DNA of 32,846 bases from Clostridiales bacterium (GCA_020860575.1 JAJBUB010000023.1:1-32846); one strand, 5' to 3'; shown: positions 21,776 through 30,725, numbered from the stretch's first letter. Numbers and translations: made by a program. The notes: a model not told the origin generated them from the sequence alone.

Positions 21776-22657
21776 TTACGACCCGTACAGCTCCCGGGTG
21801 ATGGCCTGGCCCGCCTGGGTGCCGGCAATGCCGCCCATGGCGGTCTCCCGGAGGGCGGTGGGCAGGCTCCTGCCCACATGGTACATGGCGTCCAGCACCT
21901 GGTCGGGGGGAATGGGGCAGGTCATGCCCGCCAGGGCCAGGTCAGCAGAGAGCAGGGCGTTCACCGCCTGAGAGGCGTTCCGCTGGGCGCAGGGGATCTG
22001 CACCAGCCCGGCGATGGGGTCGCAGACCAGGCCCATGACGTTGATCATGGCGTGGCTCATGGCGGTGAGGCTCTGCTCCGGAGTACCGTCCATGAGGTAG
22101 ACCGCCCCGGCGGCGGCCATGGCGGCGGCGGCCCCGCACTCCGCCTGACAGCCGCCCTCCGCTCCGGAGACGGTGGCGTTCTGGGTGATGACCGCTCCCA
22201 CGCCGCTGGCGATGACCAGGGCCTCCAGCACCTTCCGGTGGGGAATATCCCGCTCCTCCTCCAGAGTGAGCAGGACGGCGGGGACGATACCGCAGGACCC
22301 GGCGGTGGGCATGGCGCAGATGCGGCCCATGGAGGCGTTGTACTCGCTGCACGACAGAGCCCGGGCCATGACCCGGTTGAGCATGGGGCCGCAGAGGGTC
22401 TCGCCGCTGGCGGCGTACCTGGCCTGGGCCTGGGCGATGCCGGTGATGAGGGTAGGCTGACCGGTGTGGCCCGGCTGAGGCGTCTCCAGGGCGGCGGAGG
22501 CGGAGCGGGCCATAATGGTGTAGCGCAGCTCCATCCGCTCAAAAATTTTCTCCTCGCTCTGGCCGTTGAGCTCCTGCTCCTCGGCGCAGATAGCTTTCCA
22601 GAGGGGCCAGTCCCGCTCCCGGCACAGGGCGAGCATACTGTCAAAATGAGAATACAT
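21776..22657 (-). CDS. sdaAA: L-serine dehydratase, iron-sulfur-dependent, alpha subunit
   Basis: Converts L-serine to pyruvate and ammonia together with the beta subunit. It has 293 residues. The conserved cysteines that hold the 4Fe-4S cluster are seen in TAGSCGIVPA, LVCDPIAG and IPCAQRNA, and the substrate-loop segment NATVSGAEGGCQAECG is intact. The frame begins with a GTG at 22666 that touches the GGAGG site, so the ATG at 22657 (10 nt after the site) is chosen. It begins 5 nt after the stop of the beta subunit gene, so the two form one operon. The oxygen-labile cluster suits an anaerobe. Confidence 0.93.
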   Translation of the reverse strand: MYSHFDSMLALCRERDWPLWKAICAEEQELNGQSEEKIFERMELRYTIMARSASAALETPQPGHTGQPTLITGIAQAQARYAASGETLCGPMLNRVMARALSCSEYNASMGRICAMPTAGSCGIVPAVLLTLEEERDIPHRKVLEALVIASGVGAVITQNATVSGAEGGCQAECGAAAAMAAAGAVYLMDGTPEQSLTAMSHAMINVMGLVCDPIAGLVQIPCAQRNASQAVNALLSADLALAGMTCPIPPDQVLDAMYHVGRSLPTALRETAMGGIAGTQAGQAITRELYGS

Positions 22658-22662
22658 ATCGT

Positions 22663-23335
22663 TCACGCCTCCGATGGGTTGAGGATGATGGCATTCTGCA
22701 CGCCACGAAGCTGGATGAGGGTGTCCCGGATGTCGGCGGGGATGGCGGAGTCTGTCTCGATGACGGAGCAGGCCACGCCTCCCTTACGCTTCCGACCGCA
22801 CCGGAGAACGCCGATGTTGATGTTGGCGTAGGCCAGCTCGGCACAGATACGGCTGAGCATACCGGGCCTGTCCTCGTAGATGACCAGCAGGGTGGGAAAG
22901 TCCAGGGTCACGTCGGTCTCGATCCCGTCGAAGCTGGTGACCAGCACCCGGCCGCCCCCCCACCGAGCTGCCCACGATCTGGGTGTGGCTCCCGTCCTGG
23001 AGGGTGAAGTCCATGACCACCGAGTTCTCGTGGGCGTCCCCCAGGTCGGTGGGATAAAAGTCGTAGGTGATGCCCCGCTCCTGGGCCACCTGGAAGGAGC
23101 GCTTCATCTCCTCGTCCTCCTGCCGGATGCCCAGGACGCCGGCCACCAGGGCCAGGTCGGTGCCGTGGCCGTGGTAGGTCCGGGCAAAGGAGCCGTGGAG
23201 ACCGAAGGAGACATGGGTAAAGGGCTGGCTGAGAAAGAGGGTGGCCAGACGGCTCAGCCGGGCGGCTCCCGCCGTGTGGGAGCTGGAGGGGCCAACCATG
23301 ATTGGCCCGGCTACCTCGAACATACTGACGATCAT
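22663..23335 (-). pseudogene. sdaAB: L-serine dehydratase beta subunit, frame shifted in a G7 run
   Basis: The partner of SdaAA, with the serine-dehydratase beta domain (FEVAGPIMVGPSSSHTAGA, start at ATG 23335 with a GGAGG site 6 nt upstream) and a C-terminal ACT domain (TLLVIYEDRPGMLSRICA). The first frame reads as far as QIVGSSVGG and then turns into nonsense; the correct continuation RVLVTSFDG lies one base over. The shift is at seven G (plus-strand C run 22955-22961). With six G the gene would be a normal 223-residue protein. Because the gene is a metabolic one and a good match on both sides, a sequencing error or recent mutation is more likely than long decay. Confidence 0.85.
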
Positions 23336-23415
23336 GAGATACCTCCGAAGAGCCTCAGTGTTGTCCACAGGCGGCGGAAACCCCACGGTCCGGGCAGGAG
23401 AGGCTCTGCTGATAT

Positions 23416-23442
23416 ATTATACCGATTTTTCCGTTGACACAA
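23416..23442 (-). promoter_or_regulatory. Probable sdaAB-sdaAA promoter
   Basis: A perfect TATAAT on the minus strand (23421-23416). The best -35 is TTGTGT (23442-23437) at a short 15-nt spacing, so regulation by an activator is possible. The leader would be about 75 nt. Confidence 0.5.
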
Positions 23443-23499
23443 GAGCTTTTCCAAATTCCATGGGGAAACCGCAAGAAAACAGAATTTTTGAATCTGCTC

Positions 23500-23528
23500 T
23501 TGTCTTTTTCCGGGAGATGTGTTATTCT
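23500..23528 (+). promoter_or_regulatory. Promoter of the nucleotidyltransferase gene
   Basis: TTGTCT (23500-23505), a 17-nt spacer and TATTCT (23523-23528), with the start near 23535 and a leader of about 25 nt to the GTG at 23560. Confidence 0.6.
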
Positions 23529-23559
23529 TGTCCGGACACCATTTTGGAGGAGATCAAAA

Positions 23560-24507
23560 GTGGAGAAACACATTCCGGGGCAGCAGGAGGTTGCCCTTGT
23601 CATTATGGCTGCCGGCCTGGGTTCACGGTTCGGCGGGGGCATCAAGCAGCTGGAGCCGGTTGGTCCCAACGGCGAGATCATTATGGATTATTCCGTTCAC
23701 GACGCCATTGAGGCGGGCTATACCCGGGTAATCTTCATCATCCGGAAAGACATTGAAGCGGACTTCCGCGCGGCCATCGGGGACCGCATCCAGGGCGTAT
23801 GTGCCCGGCGGGGCGTCCGGGTGGACTATGCGTTTCAGGAGCTGCGGGACCTGCCGGAGGGGTATGACTTTCCGGAGGGACGCACCAAGCCCTGGGGTAC
23901 CGGTCAGGCGGTGCTGGCCTGCCGGGAGCTGATCCGGGAGCCGTTTGTGGTCATCAATGCCGACGATTACTACGGCAAGGAGGCGTTTGTCAGGCTGCGC
24001 GCCTTCCTGCTGGAGAACGGTGGGGCGGAGCGGCAGTTCTGCATGGCGGGCTTTATCCTGAAGAATACCCTCAGCGAGCACGGAGGCGTCACCCGGGGCA
24101 TCTGTCAGGTGGATGAGAAGTTCCGGCTGGTGACGGTAAAGGAGACAAAGCATATCGTCAAGACAGAGGACGGTGCTGCCATCCAGGAGGGAGAGACGAT
24201 CCTTCCCATCAACAGCGGCAGCCATGTGTCCATGAATATGTGGGGCCTGACCGGAGAAATGCTTCGCATCCTCGACCGGGAGTTCCGGGCCTTCCTGGAG
24301 GGGATGCACGACCCCATGAAGGAGGAGTTTCTGCTCCCCATCGTCATGGACGATTTGCTCCGGCGGGGAGAGGTGTCCGTTCAGGTGCTGGAGACGAGAG
24401 ACAAGTGGTTCGGCGTCACCTACCGGGAGGACAAGCCCCTGGTGGTCCGTTCCTTCCGGGAACTGATCGACCGGGGGGTCTACGCAGAGGACCTGTACAG
24501 CAAATAA
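23560..24507 (+). CDS. Nucleotidyltransferase, sugar-phosphate type
   Basis: A 315-residue enzyme of the NTP_transferase fold that would join a nucleotide to a sugar phosphate or similar substrate. The signature VIMAAGLGSRFGGGIKQL near the N-terminus binds the nucleotide triphosphate; VVINADDYYGKEAF has the metal-binding Asp. The C-terminal part (DKWFGVTYREDKPLVVRS) is typical of this family. The substrate is not known. The start is GTG at 23560, 7 nt after GGAGGAG; the upstream extension of the open frame covers the promoter. It has its own promoter and terminator, so is a single-gene unit. Confidence 0.87.
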   Translation: MEKHIPGQQEVALVIMAAGLGSRFGGGIKQLEPVGPNGEIIMDYSVHDAIEAGYTRVIFIIRKDIEADFRAAIGDRIQGVCARRGVRVDYAFQELRDLPEGYDFPEGRTKPWGTGQAVLACRELIREPFVVINADDYYGKEAFVRLRAFLLENGGAERQFCMAGFILKNTLSEHGGVTRGICQVDEKFRLVTVKETKHIVKTEDGAAIQEGETILPINSGSHVSMNMWGLTGEMLRILDREFRAFLEGMHDPMKEEFLLPIVMDDLLRRGEVSVQVLETRDKWFGVTYREDKPLVVRSFRELIDRGVYAEDLYSK

Positions 24508-24521
24508 CTCCGAGAAAAGAG

Positions 24522-24566
24522 AACAGCCCGTCCTTTTGGAGCGTTTCCAAAGGGACGGGCTGTTTT
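24522..24566. terminator. Strong bidirectional terminator
   Basis: A stem of about 19 bp with one G-T pair (AACAGCCCGTCC at 24522-24533 and beyond, with 24546-24564), a 5-nt loop and a T-run. It lies between the stops of two convergent genes (24507 and 24574). Confidence 0.9.
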
Positions 24567-24573
24567 CATGCGC

Positions 24574-25494
24574 TCACCCGGGGAAAAAGGAGGACACGAT
24601 GGGGATGGTCACCAGACACAGCAGGGTGGAGGTGATAATGCCGCTGGTCAGGGTGTCCGTATCCATGTCATACTGCTTGGCCAGCATCACCGGCATATTC
24701 CCGGCAGGCATGGCGGCCAGAAGCACCAGGGCGGAGACCATCATGCTGTCCGGCAGCAGCCGCCCCAGCACCAGGGCCAGCAGGATGGGCAGGGCCAGCA
24801 TCCGCACCGCCAGGAAGAGGTAGATCCGGACGTTGGTCAGCACCTTTTTCAGAGAGGTGGTGGCCAGACTGATTCCCAACACCACCAGAGAGAGGAAGGT
24901 GGTGCAGTTGCCGATATAGCTGAGAGCATCCCCCAGAAACTCCGGGACGGAGATGGGCAGCAGATAGAGGGCGATGGCGATGTAGCAGGCCACCAGACCG
25001 GGGTTGAACAGGGAGGAGAGGCGGAAGGGGATGGGCTTTCCCACCGCCTTGGAGACGGCATGGTAGCCATAGCTGTAAAAGAGCAGGGAGTACATCACGT
25101 TGAAGATGACCACATACAGCATGGCGGAGGTGCCCAGGATGGAGAGGGCGACCGGGATCCCCACAAAGCCCACATTCCCGAACAGGGAGAGCATATGATA
25201 GGAGGTGCGCTCCTCCTTGGGGGTCCTGGTCAGAATGGGCATCAGCTCGCCCACCGCCAGGAAGGTGGCGTAGATCCCCACACAGACCAGCGCGGTGACG
25301 CCCAGCTTTTCCAGGGTGAACTCGGAGGTGTCCTCCAGGGCGCTGACCACGATCATCGCCGGGCTGCACAGCTGGACGATCATGGCGGACAGCTCCTTGC
25401 TGCCCTTTTCGGAGACGATGCCCAGCCGGAACAGCAGGACGCCGACGCCCAGCAGCAGGCCAATGGTGAGCATTTTACTGAAAATCAGGAGCAT
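24574..25494 (-). CDS. AEC-family transporter (auxin efflux carrier type)
   Basis: A membrane carrier of 306 residues with about ten helices in two inverted halves. The N-terminal half has LCSPAMIVVSAL, the cross-over helix of the first half, and the C-terminal half has LLAAMPAGNMPVMLAKQYD, the conserved break in the second half. Bacterial AEC proteins move dicarboxylates such as malate or other organic anions; the substrate here is unknown. A GGAGGAGGG site precedes the ATG. A TATAAT on the minus strand at 25569-25564 is the likely -10, without a good -35. It is convergent with the nucleotidyltransferase gene. Confidence 0.88.
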   Translation of the reverse strand: MLLIFSKMLTIGLLLGVGVLLFRLGIVSEKGSKELSAMIVQLCSPAMIVVSALEDTSEFTLEKLGVTALVCVGIYATFLAVGELMPILTRTPKEERTSYHMLSLFGNVGFVGIPVALSILGTSAMLYVVIFNVMYSLLFYSYGYHAVSKAVGKPIPFRLSSLFNPGLVACYIAIALYLLPISVPEFLGDALSYIGNCTTFLSLVVLGISLATTSLKKVLTNVRIYLFLAVRMLALPILLALVLGRLLPDSMMVSALVLLAAMPAGNMPVMLAKQYDMDTDTLTSGIITSTLLCLVTIPIVSSFFPG

Positions 25495-25688
25495 AAAGGC
25501 CCTCCTCCAGGGTGTGGGTTGACATAAAAATAAGGCGGACGGAAGTCCTCCAGTACAGCCTGTATTATACTATGTCAGGGAAAGGGAGAAAATGGACAAA
25601 ATAGCAGAATTCCGCCGGAGGTTTCCCTCTGAAATTGAGAATTTGGTAAGAGAGGTCCCTGCTCCCGGGAAGATTCCGCCACCCTCCC

Positions 25689-25717
25689 TTGCACGACCGA
25701 CGGATTCCATGTATAAT
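25689..25717 (+). promoter_or_regulatory. Promoter of the hydro-lyase-purF operon
   Basis: TTGCAC (25689-25694), a 17-nt spacer and a perfect TATAAT (25712-25717). The leader is only about 42 nt, and I see no T-box or other leader structure in it. Confidence 0.75.
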
Positions 25718-25765
25718 AGATAAAACAACCCACACGGGCCGGACCCGGAAAATGGAGTGACATAT

Positions 25766-26239
25766 ATGGGTAAGATATTCAAGTTCCACACAGATGTGGA
25801 CACAGACCAGATCATCGCCTCCCAGTACCTGCTCTACCCCACGGTGGAGGAGATGAAGTCCCACGCCTTTGAGTCGTTGGACGACACCTTCGCCAGTCGG
25901 GTGAAGCCGGGGGACTATGTGGTGGCGGCGGAGAACTTCGGCTGCGGCTCCTCCCGGGAGCAGGCACCGGCGGTCTTAAAGGCCCTGGGAGTGCGGGCGG
26001 TGGTGGCCAAGAGCTTTGCCCGCATCTTCTTCCGCAACGCCATCAATATCGGCCTGCCGGTGATCGTGTGCAAGGAGCTGTACGACCACGTCCAGGACGG
26101 GGAAGAGATGGAGCTGTCCCTCACCGAGGGAGTGGCCACCGTCCACGGAGAGCAGTTCACCTGCACCCGGCTCAACCCCTATATGCAGCAGATTTTGAAC
26201 CAGGGAGGCCTGCTGGCCTCGCTGGATGAGGAGGCGTGA
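25766..26239 (+). CDS. LeuD-type hydro-lyase small subunit, first copy
   Basis: The swivel domain of a two-subunit aconitase-family hydro-lyase, annotated mostly as 3-isopropylmalate dehydratase (LeuD). It has 157 residues, typical of the short archaeal-type form. DVDTDQIIASQYLLYP holds the substrate-specificity loop, NFGCGSSREQAP the phosphate-binding serines, and FARIFFRNAINIGLPV the conserved core. The YLLY loop resembles the isopropylmalate form. A GTG at 25757 is possible, but ATG 25766 with GGAGTG 6 nt upstream is preferred. The large subunit follows after 3 nt. Confidence 0.88.
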   Translation: MGKIFKFHTDVDTDQIIASQYLLYPTVEEMKSHAFESLDDTFASRVKPGDYVVAAENFGCGSSREQAPAVLKALGVRAVVAKSFARIFFRNAINIGLPVIVCKELYDHVQDGEEMELSLTEGVATVHGEQFTCTRLNPYMQQILNQGGLLASLDEEA

Positions 26240-26242
26240 GAG

Positions 26243-27505
26243 ATGGGTATGACACTGGCGGAAAAAATCATCGCCTCGGCGGCGGGGGTAGCCTCTGTCC
26301 GCCCCGGGGACATTCATACGGTGGAGCTGGATCTGCTCATGAGCAACGACGGCACCACCCACCTCACCATCGACATGTACAACAAACTGGCCCATCCCCA
26401 TATCGCCGACGTGAACAAGCTGGTCTGGATCGTGGACCACAACTGCCCCTCGGACAGTCCCAAGACGGCGGCCAGCCAGAAGAAGATGCGGGACTTCGCC
26501 AAGGCCAACGGCATCACCTTCTACGAGGGGAAGGGCGTCTGCCATCAGCTGATGATGGAGAACCATGTCCGTCCGGGACAGCTCATCTTCGGGGCGGACA
26601 GCCATACCTGCGCCTACGGCGCTCTGGGGGCCTTCGGCACCGGCGTGGGCTGCACCGACTACCTGTATGCGATGGTCACCGGCCACAGTTGGGTGCTGGT
26701 GCCGGAGAGCCTGAAATTCAACCTCCGCGGACGGCTGAACCCTGGCGTCACCGCCCGGGACCTGATTCTCACCATCATCGGCCAGATCGGGGCCAACGGC
26801 GCCAACTATAGGGCCATGGAGTTTGGTGGAGAGGGGCTGGCTGCTCTGACCATGTCCGACCGCATCGCCGTCTGCAACCTCTGTGTGGAGGCGGGGGCGA
26901 AAACCGCTGTCATGGAGGCGGATCGGGTGGCCCTGGACTATCTCTCCGTCCGGGGCCGGACGCCCAAGGCGGTGTTCCACAGCGACCCGGACGCCGTCTA
27001 TGCCGAGACCTACGACATCGACCTGGGCAGCATCGTCCCGGTGGTAGCCAAGCCCCACTTTGTAGACCAGGTGGTCCCGGCGACTGAGTGCCGGGGCATC
27101 TCCATCGACGAGGCGTTCCTCGGCTCCTGCAATAACGGGCGAATCGAGGACCTCCGGGCGGGGGCTGCGCTGATGCAGGGTCGAAAGGTGGCGGACACCG
27201 TCCGCTTCCTGGTGGTGCCCGCCAGCGGAGAGATCTACCGCCAGGCGCTGGCGGAGGGCCTGCTGAAGACCTTTATGGAGGCTGGGGCCATCGTCATGAA
27301 CCCCAACTGCTCCGTCTGCTGGGGCAGCTGCCAGGGGGTCATCGGCGAGGGGGAGACCCTCATCAGTACCGGGACCCGCAACTTCAAGGGCCGGGCGGGC
27401 CATCCCGGCTCCTTCGTGTACCTGGCCTCTGCGGAGACGGTGACCGCCTCCGCCATTCTGGGGGAGATCGCCACGGCGGACCGGCTCCCCCCTGTGGAGG
27501 GCTGA
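26243..27505 (+). CDS. LeuC-type hydro-lyase large subunit, first copy
   Basis: The iron-sulfur subunit that pairs with the preceding small subunit; 420 residues. VDHNCPSDSP, KGVCHQLMMEN and GADSHTCAYGALGAFG are the family motifs. The three cluster cysteines are in LGSCNNGR and NPNCSVCWGSC. This last motif departs from the common PGCGPCLG form (Asn before Cys, Trp after the second Cys), so the substrate may differ from isopropylmalate. The operon has no leuA or leuB. The start at 26243 lies 8 nt after GAGGAGG. It shows 3-nt gaps to both neighbours, so the operon is tightly coupled. Confidence 0.88.
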   Translation: MGMTLAEKIIASAAGVASVRPGDIHTVELDLLMSNDGTTHLTIDMYNKLAHPHIADVNKLVWIVDHNCPSDSPKTAASQKKMRDFAKANGITFYEGKGVCHQLMMENHVRPGQLIFGADSHTCAYGALGAFGTGVGCTDYLYAMVTGHSWVLVPESLKFNLRGRLNPGVTARDLILTIIGQIGANGANYRAMEFGGEGLAALTMSDRIAVCNLCVEAGAKTAVMEADRVALDYLSVRGRTPKAVFHSDPDAVYAETYDIDLGSIVPVVAKPHFVDQVVPATECRGISIDEAFLGSCNNGRIEDLRAGAALMQGRKVADTVRFLVVPASGEIYRQALAEGLLKTFMEAGAIVMNPNCSVCWGSCQGVIGEGETLISTGTRNFKGRAGHPGSFVYLASAETVTASAILGEIATADRLPPVEG

Positions 27506-27508
27506 ACC

Positions 27509-28003
27509 ATGGCAGAGACATTTACCGCCCGCATCTGGGTGCTGGGGGACGACATCGACACGGACATCGTCATCCCCACAGAATACCTGGCACTGAAAAC
27601 CGTGAACGATATGCGACCCTACGCCTTTTCCCCTCTGCGCCCGGAGCTGGCGGCCCAGATCCGGCCGGGAGACGTGATCGTGGCCGGGAGCAATTTCGGC
27701 TGCGGCTCCTCAAGAGAGCAGGCCCCGGAGGTTATCAAGGCCCTGGGGGTCCGGTGCGTCATCGCCGGGAGCTTTGCCCGCATTTTCTTCCGCAACGCCA
27801 TCAACAACGGCCTGCTGCTCATCGAGTGTCCCGCCCTCCGGCCTGATGTGGCCGACGGCGACGAGGTGACGGTGACGGTGGGGCAGGAGATCGTCTGCAA
27901 GGGCAAGACCTATCCTATCGCCTCCCTGTCGGACAACCTGCTGGAGATCATCAACGCCGGGGGCCTGGTGAAAGCCATGCGCCGCCGGAACGGTCTGGAC
28001 TGA
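27509..28003 (+). CDS. LeuD-type hydro-lyase small subunit, second copy
   Basis: Second small subunit of the operon, 164 residues. It has IDTDIVIPTEYLALKT as the specificity loop and SNFGCGSSREQAPEVIK and FARIFFRNAINNGL as the core. The loop reads YLAL where the first copy has YLLY, so the two enzymes probably handle different substrates. A GGAGGG site lies 7 nt before the ATG. It follows the first large subunit by 3 nt and its own large subunit is 12 nt downstream. Confidence 0.88.
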   Translation: MAETFTARIWVLGDDIDTDIVIPTEYLALKTVNDMRPYAFSPLRPELAAQIRPGDVIVAGSNFGCGSSREQAPEVIKALGVRCVIAGSFARIFFRNAINNGLLLIECPALRPDVADGDEVTVTVGQEIVCKGKTYPIASLSDNLLEIINAGGLVKAMRRRNGLD

Positions 28004-28015
28004 GGAGGGGAGAAC

Positions 28016-29263
28016 ATGGGAGCGACCTTTATTGAAAAGCTCATCCGCCGGAACACCGGCCTGACAGGCGCAAAGGCGGGGGACATCGTCACCGTGAACG
28101 TAGACCGGGTGATGATCCACGACATCTTTATCCCCTTTGTCAAGGACAAATTTGAGGAGATGGGCTTTACCCGGCTGTGGGACCCGGATAAGGTGGTGCT
28201 TATCTATGACCACCTGGTCCCCGCCAGTCAGCTGGACGACCCCCGGCATCACCGGATCGGCAACGAATTTGCCGCCCAATATGGCCTGACCCACGTCCAC
28301 CGCTCCGACGGCATCTGCCACCAGCTCATGACCGAGGCGGGATATGTGAAGCCGGGAGACGTGGTCTTTGGCACCGACAGCCACACCACCACCTACGGCT
28401 GCGTGGGGGCCTTCTCCTCCGGTATCGGCTACACCGAGATGGCGGCCATTTTGGGTACCGGGACATTGTGGGTGAAGATTCCGGAGACCATCCGCATCGT
28501 CATCGACGGCGTGCTGCCGGACAACGTGGCGTCCAAGGACGTCATCCTCCGCATCATCGGCGACCTGACCGCCGCCGGGGCGTCCTACTGCGCACTGGAG
28601 TTCTCCGGCTCCTGCGTGGAGGCCATGTCCGTCTCCAGCCGGATGACCATGTCCAACATGGCGGTGGAGGCAGGGGCCAAGTGCGCCCTGTTCACCCCGG
28701 ACGAAAAGACGGCGGAATACTGTGAAGTCCCGCTGACGGAGGAGCTGTGCGCCCTCCATGGGGACGACGACGCCCGCTATATCCGCACCCTCCACTATCA
28801 GGCGGAGGAGCTGGTACCTGTGCTGGCCTGCCCCTCTCAGGTGGACAAAATTCGCCCGGTGAGCGAGCTGGCAGGACTGGAGATCGACCAGGTGTTCCTC
28901 GGCTCCTGCACCAACGGGCGGCTGGAGGACCTGATGGCGGCGGCGAAGATTTTGAAGGGGCATCAGGTGGCCCCCTTTGTCAAGCTCATCGTCACCCCGG
29001 CCAGCCGGAAGGTCTATCTCCAGGCCCTGGAGAACGGGACCCTGGACATTCTGGCGGCGGCAGGGGCCATCATCACCCACCCGGGCTGCGGCCTGTGCTG
29101 TGGCCGGACAGGGGGTATCCTCACCGACGGCGAGCGGGTGGTGGCCACCAACAACCGGAACTTCCTGGGCCGGATGGGGACCTCTAAGGTGGAGATCTTC
29201 CTGGCCTCTCCCGCCACCGCCGCCGCCTCCGCTATCGCCGGACGCATCGCCGTGCCGGAATGA
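28016..29263 (+). CDS. LeuC-type hydro-lyase large subunit, second copy
   Basis: The second iron-sulfur subunit, 415 residues. It has YDHLVPASQ, SDGICHQLMTE and GTDSHTTTYGCVGAFSSG. The cluster cysteines are in LGSCTNGR and HPGCGLCCGR, where the motif has two adjacent Cys. It clearly differs from the first copy throughout, so this is an old paralog, not a recent duplication. Such proteins act as homoaconitase, isopropylmalate isomerase, citraconate or dimethylmaleate hydratase; sequence alone does not decide. A GGAGGGGAG site precedes the ATG. Confidence 0.88.
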   Translation: MGATFIEKLIRRNTGLTGAKAGDIVTVNVDRVMIHDIFIPFVKDKFEEMGFTRLWDPDKVVLIYDHLVPASQLDDPRHHRIGNEFAAQYGLTHVHRSDGICHQLMTEAGYVKPGDVVFGTDSHTTTYGCVGAFSSGIGYTEMAAILGTGTLWVKIPETIRIVIDGVLPDNVASKDVILRIIGDLTAAGASYCALEFSGSCVEAMSVSSRMTMSNMAVEAGAKCALFTPDEKTAEYCEVPLTEELCALHGDDDARYIRTLHYQAEELVPVLACPSQVDKIRPVSELAGLEIDQVFLGSCTNGRLEDLMAAAKILKGHQVAPFVKLIVTPASRKVYLQALENGTLDILAAAGAIITHPGCGLCCGRTGGILTDGERVVATNNRNFLGRMGTSKVEIFLASPATAAASAIAGRIAVPE

Positions 29264-29302
29264 AAGGTACGCAACGACAGAAGAAAACGAGGAGGACACT
29301 CC

Positions 29303-30724
29303 ATGAGTATCCATGAGGAATGTGGCGTCTTTGGCTGCTGGGACCCCAAGGGGGACTGCGCCAAGACCACCTATTACGGGCTGTACGCCCTCCAGCACCG
29401 GGGCCAGGAGGCCTGTGGCATCGCCACCACCAACGACCGGGAACTGTCCTACTACAAGGACGTGGGCCTGGTGGGGGACGTGTTCGACGAGAAAAAGCTC
29501 CGGGAGCTGGGCGGGACCATGGCGGTGGGCCATGTCCGCTACGCCACCACCGGGGCGGGAAAGCGGGAGAACGCCCAGCCACTGACCCTGAAATACGTCA
29601 AGGGCACCCTGGCGGTGGTACACAACGGCAATCTGGTGAACACCGAGGCCCTGCGTCGGGAATATGAGTACAACGGGGCCATCTTCCAGACCACCTCGGA
29701 CACGGAGATCATCGCCTACGCCATCGCCCGGGAGCGGCTGACCTGCCCCAGCGTGGAGGAGGCAGTGAGCCGGGCGGTGCGCCATCTGAAGGGGGCCTTC
29801 TCCCTCATCGTCATGAGCCCCCGAAAGCTCATCGCCGCCCGGGACCCCTGGGGCTTTCGTCCCCTGTGCATCGGAAAAAAGGGGGACGCTATCTTCTTTG
29901 CCAGCGAGTCCTGCGCCCTGGACGGGGTGGAGGCGGAGTATGTCCGGGAGGTGGAGCCGGGAGAGATCGTGGTGGTGGAGCCGCCTGACGAGAAAAACGG
30001 CCAGACCGCCTGCACCGTCCGCTCCATCCGCACCAACTGCCAGGGGATGAGCCACCTGTGTATCTTCGAGTACATCTATTTCGCCCGGCCGGACAGCGTC
30101 ATCTGCGGGCAGTCTGTCCATGAGGCCCGGCGAAATGCGGGTCGCTTTCTGGCCCGCGAGTCCCCGGTGGAGGCGGACGTGGTCATCGGCGTACCCGACT
30201 CCGGCCTGGACGCCGCCATGGGCTACGCCGCCGAGTCCGGCATCCCCTACGGGGAGGGCTTTGTGAAAAACCGGTACATCGGCCGGACCTTCATCACGCC
30301 CAACCAGCAGAGCCGGGAGCAGGCGGTGCGCATCAAGCTGGGCGCGCTACGGAGCCAGGTGGCGGGGAAACGGGTGGTCATGATCGACGACTCCATCGTC
30401 CGTGGCACCACCTGCAAGGCGATCATCAGCCTGCTCCGTCAGGCGGGGGCAACGGAGGTGCATATGCGCGTCTCCTCTCCGGAGTTCATCGCCCCCTGCT
30501 ACTTCGGCACTGACATCCCGGACAAGGAAAAGCTCATCGCCTGTCACTACTCCCTGGAGGAGATCCGGGAGATGACGGGGGCGGACTCCCTGGCTTTTTT
30601 GAGCCTGGAGGGGCTGCACCAGATCGCCCCGGATGCTCAGTGCGGCTTCTGTGGCGGCTGTTTCACCGAGCGGTATCCCATCCCCGCTGAGGAGATCGGC
30701 TGCGCCGCGCCGGGGTGTAAGTGA
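29303..30724 (+). CDS. purF: Amidophosphoribosyltransferase
   Basis: First committed step of purine synthesis: transfers ammonia from glutamine to PRPP, giving phosphoribosylamine. It has 473 residues. The glutaminase nucleophile is Cys7 after a short propeptide (HEECGVFG), as in the Bacillus type that is cut to expose the Cys. The PRPP loop is VVMIDDSIVRGTT. Cysteines in TNCQGMSHLC, APCYFGTD and CGFCGGC fit the 4Fe-4S cluster that makes the enzyme oxygen-sensitive. It is 39 nt downstream of the hydro-lyase genes and 1 nt before trmO, with a GAGGAGGA ribosome site. Why purF is coupled to hydro-lyases is not clear. Confidence 0.96.
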   Translation: MSIHEECGVFGCWDPKGDCAKTTYYGLYALQHRGQEACGIATTNDRELSYYKDVGLVGDVFDEKKLRELGGTMAVGHVRYATTGAGKRENAQPLTLKYVKGTLAVVHNGNLVNTEALRREYEYNGAIFQTTSDTEIIAYAIARERLTCPSVEEAVSRAVRHLKGAFSLIVMSPRKLIAARDPWGFRPLCIGKKGDAIFFASESCALDGVEAEYVREVEPGEIVVVEPPDEKNGQTACTVRSIRTNCQGMSHLCIFEYIYFARPDSVICGQSVHEARRNAGRFLARESPVEADVVIGVPDSGLDAAMGYAAESGIPYGEGFVKNRYIGRTFITPNQQSREQAVRIKLGALRSQVAGKRVVMIDDSIVRGTTCKAIISLLRQAGATEVHMRVSSPEFIAPCYFGTDIPDKEKLIACHYSLEEIREMTGADSLAFLSLEGLHQIAPDAQCGFCGGCFTERYPIPAEEIGCAAPGCK

Positions 30725-30725
30725 A

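Noticed and set aside
25572-25765. T-box or leucine attenuator before the hydro-lyase operon
   Set aside because: No T-box core sequence, no leader peptide rich in Leu codons and no terminator/antiterminator pair; the promoter leaves only about 42 nt of leader.
29264-29302. Purine riboswitch or PurR box upstream of purF
   Set aside because: The gap is only 39 nt and holds little beyond the ribosome site.
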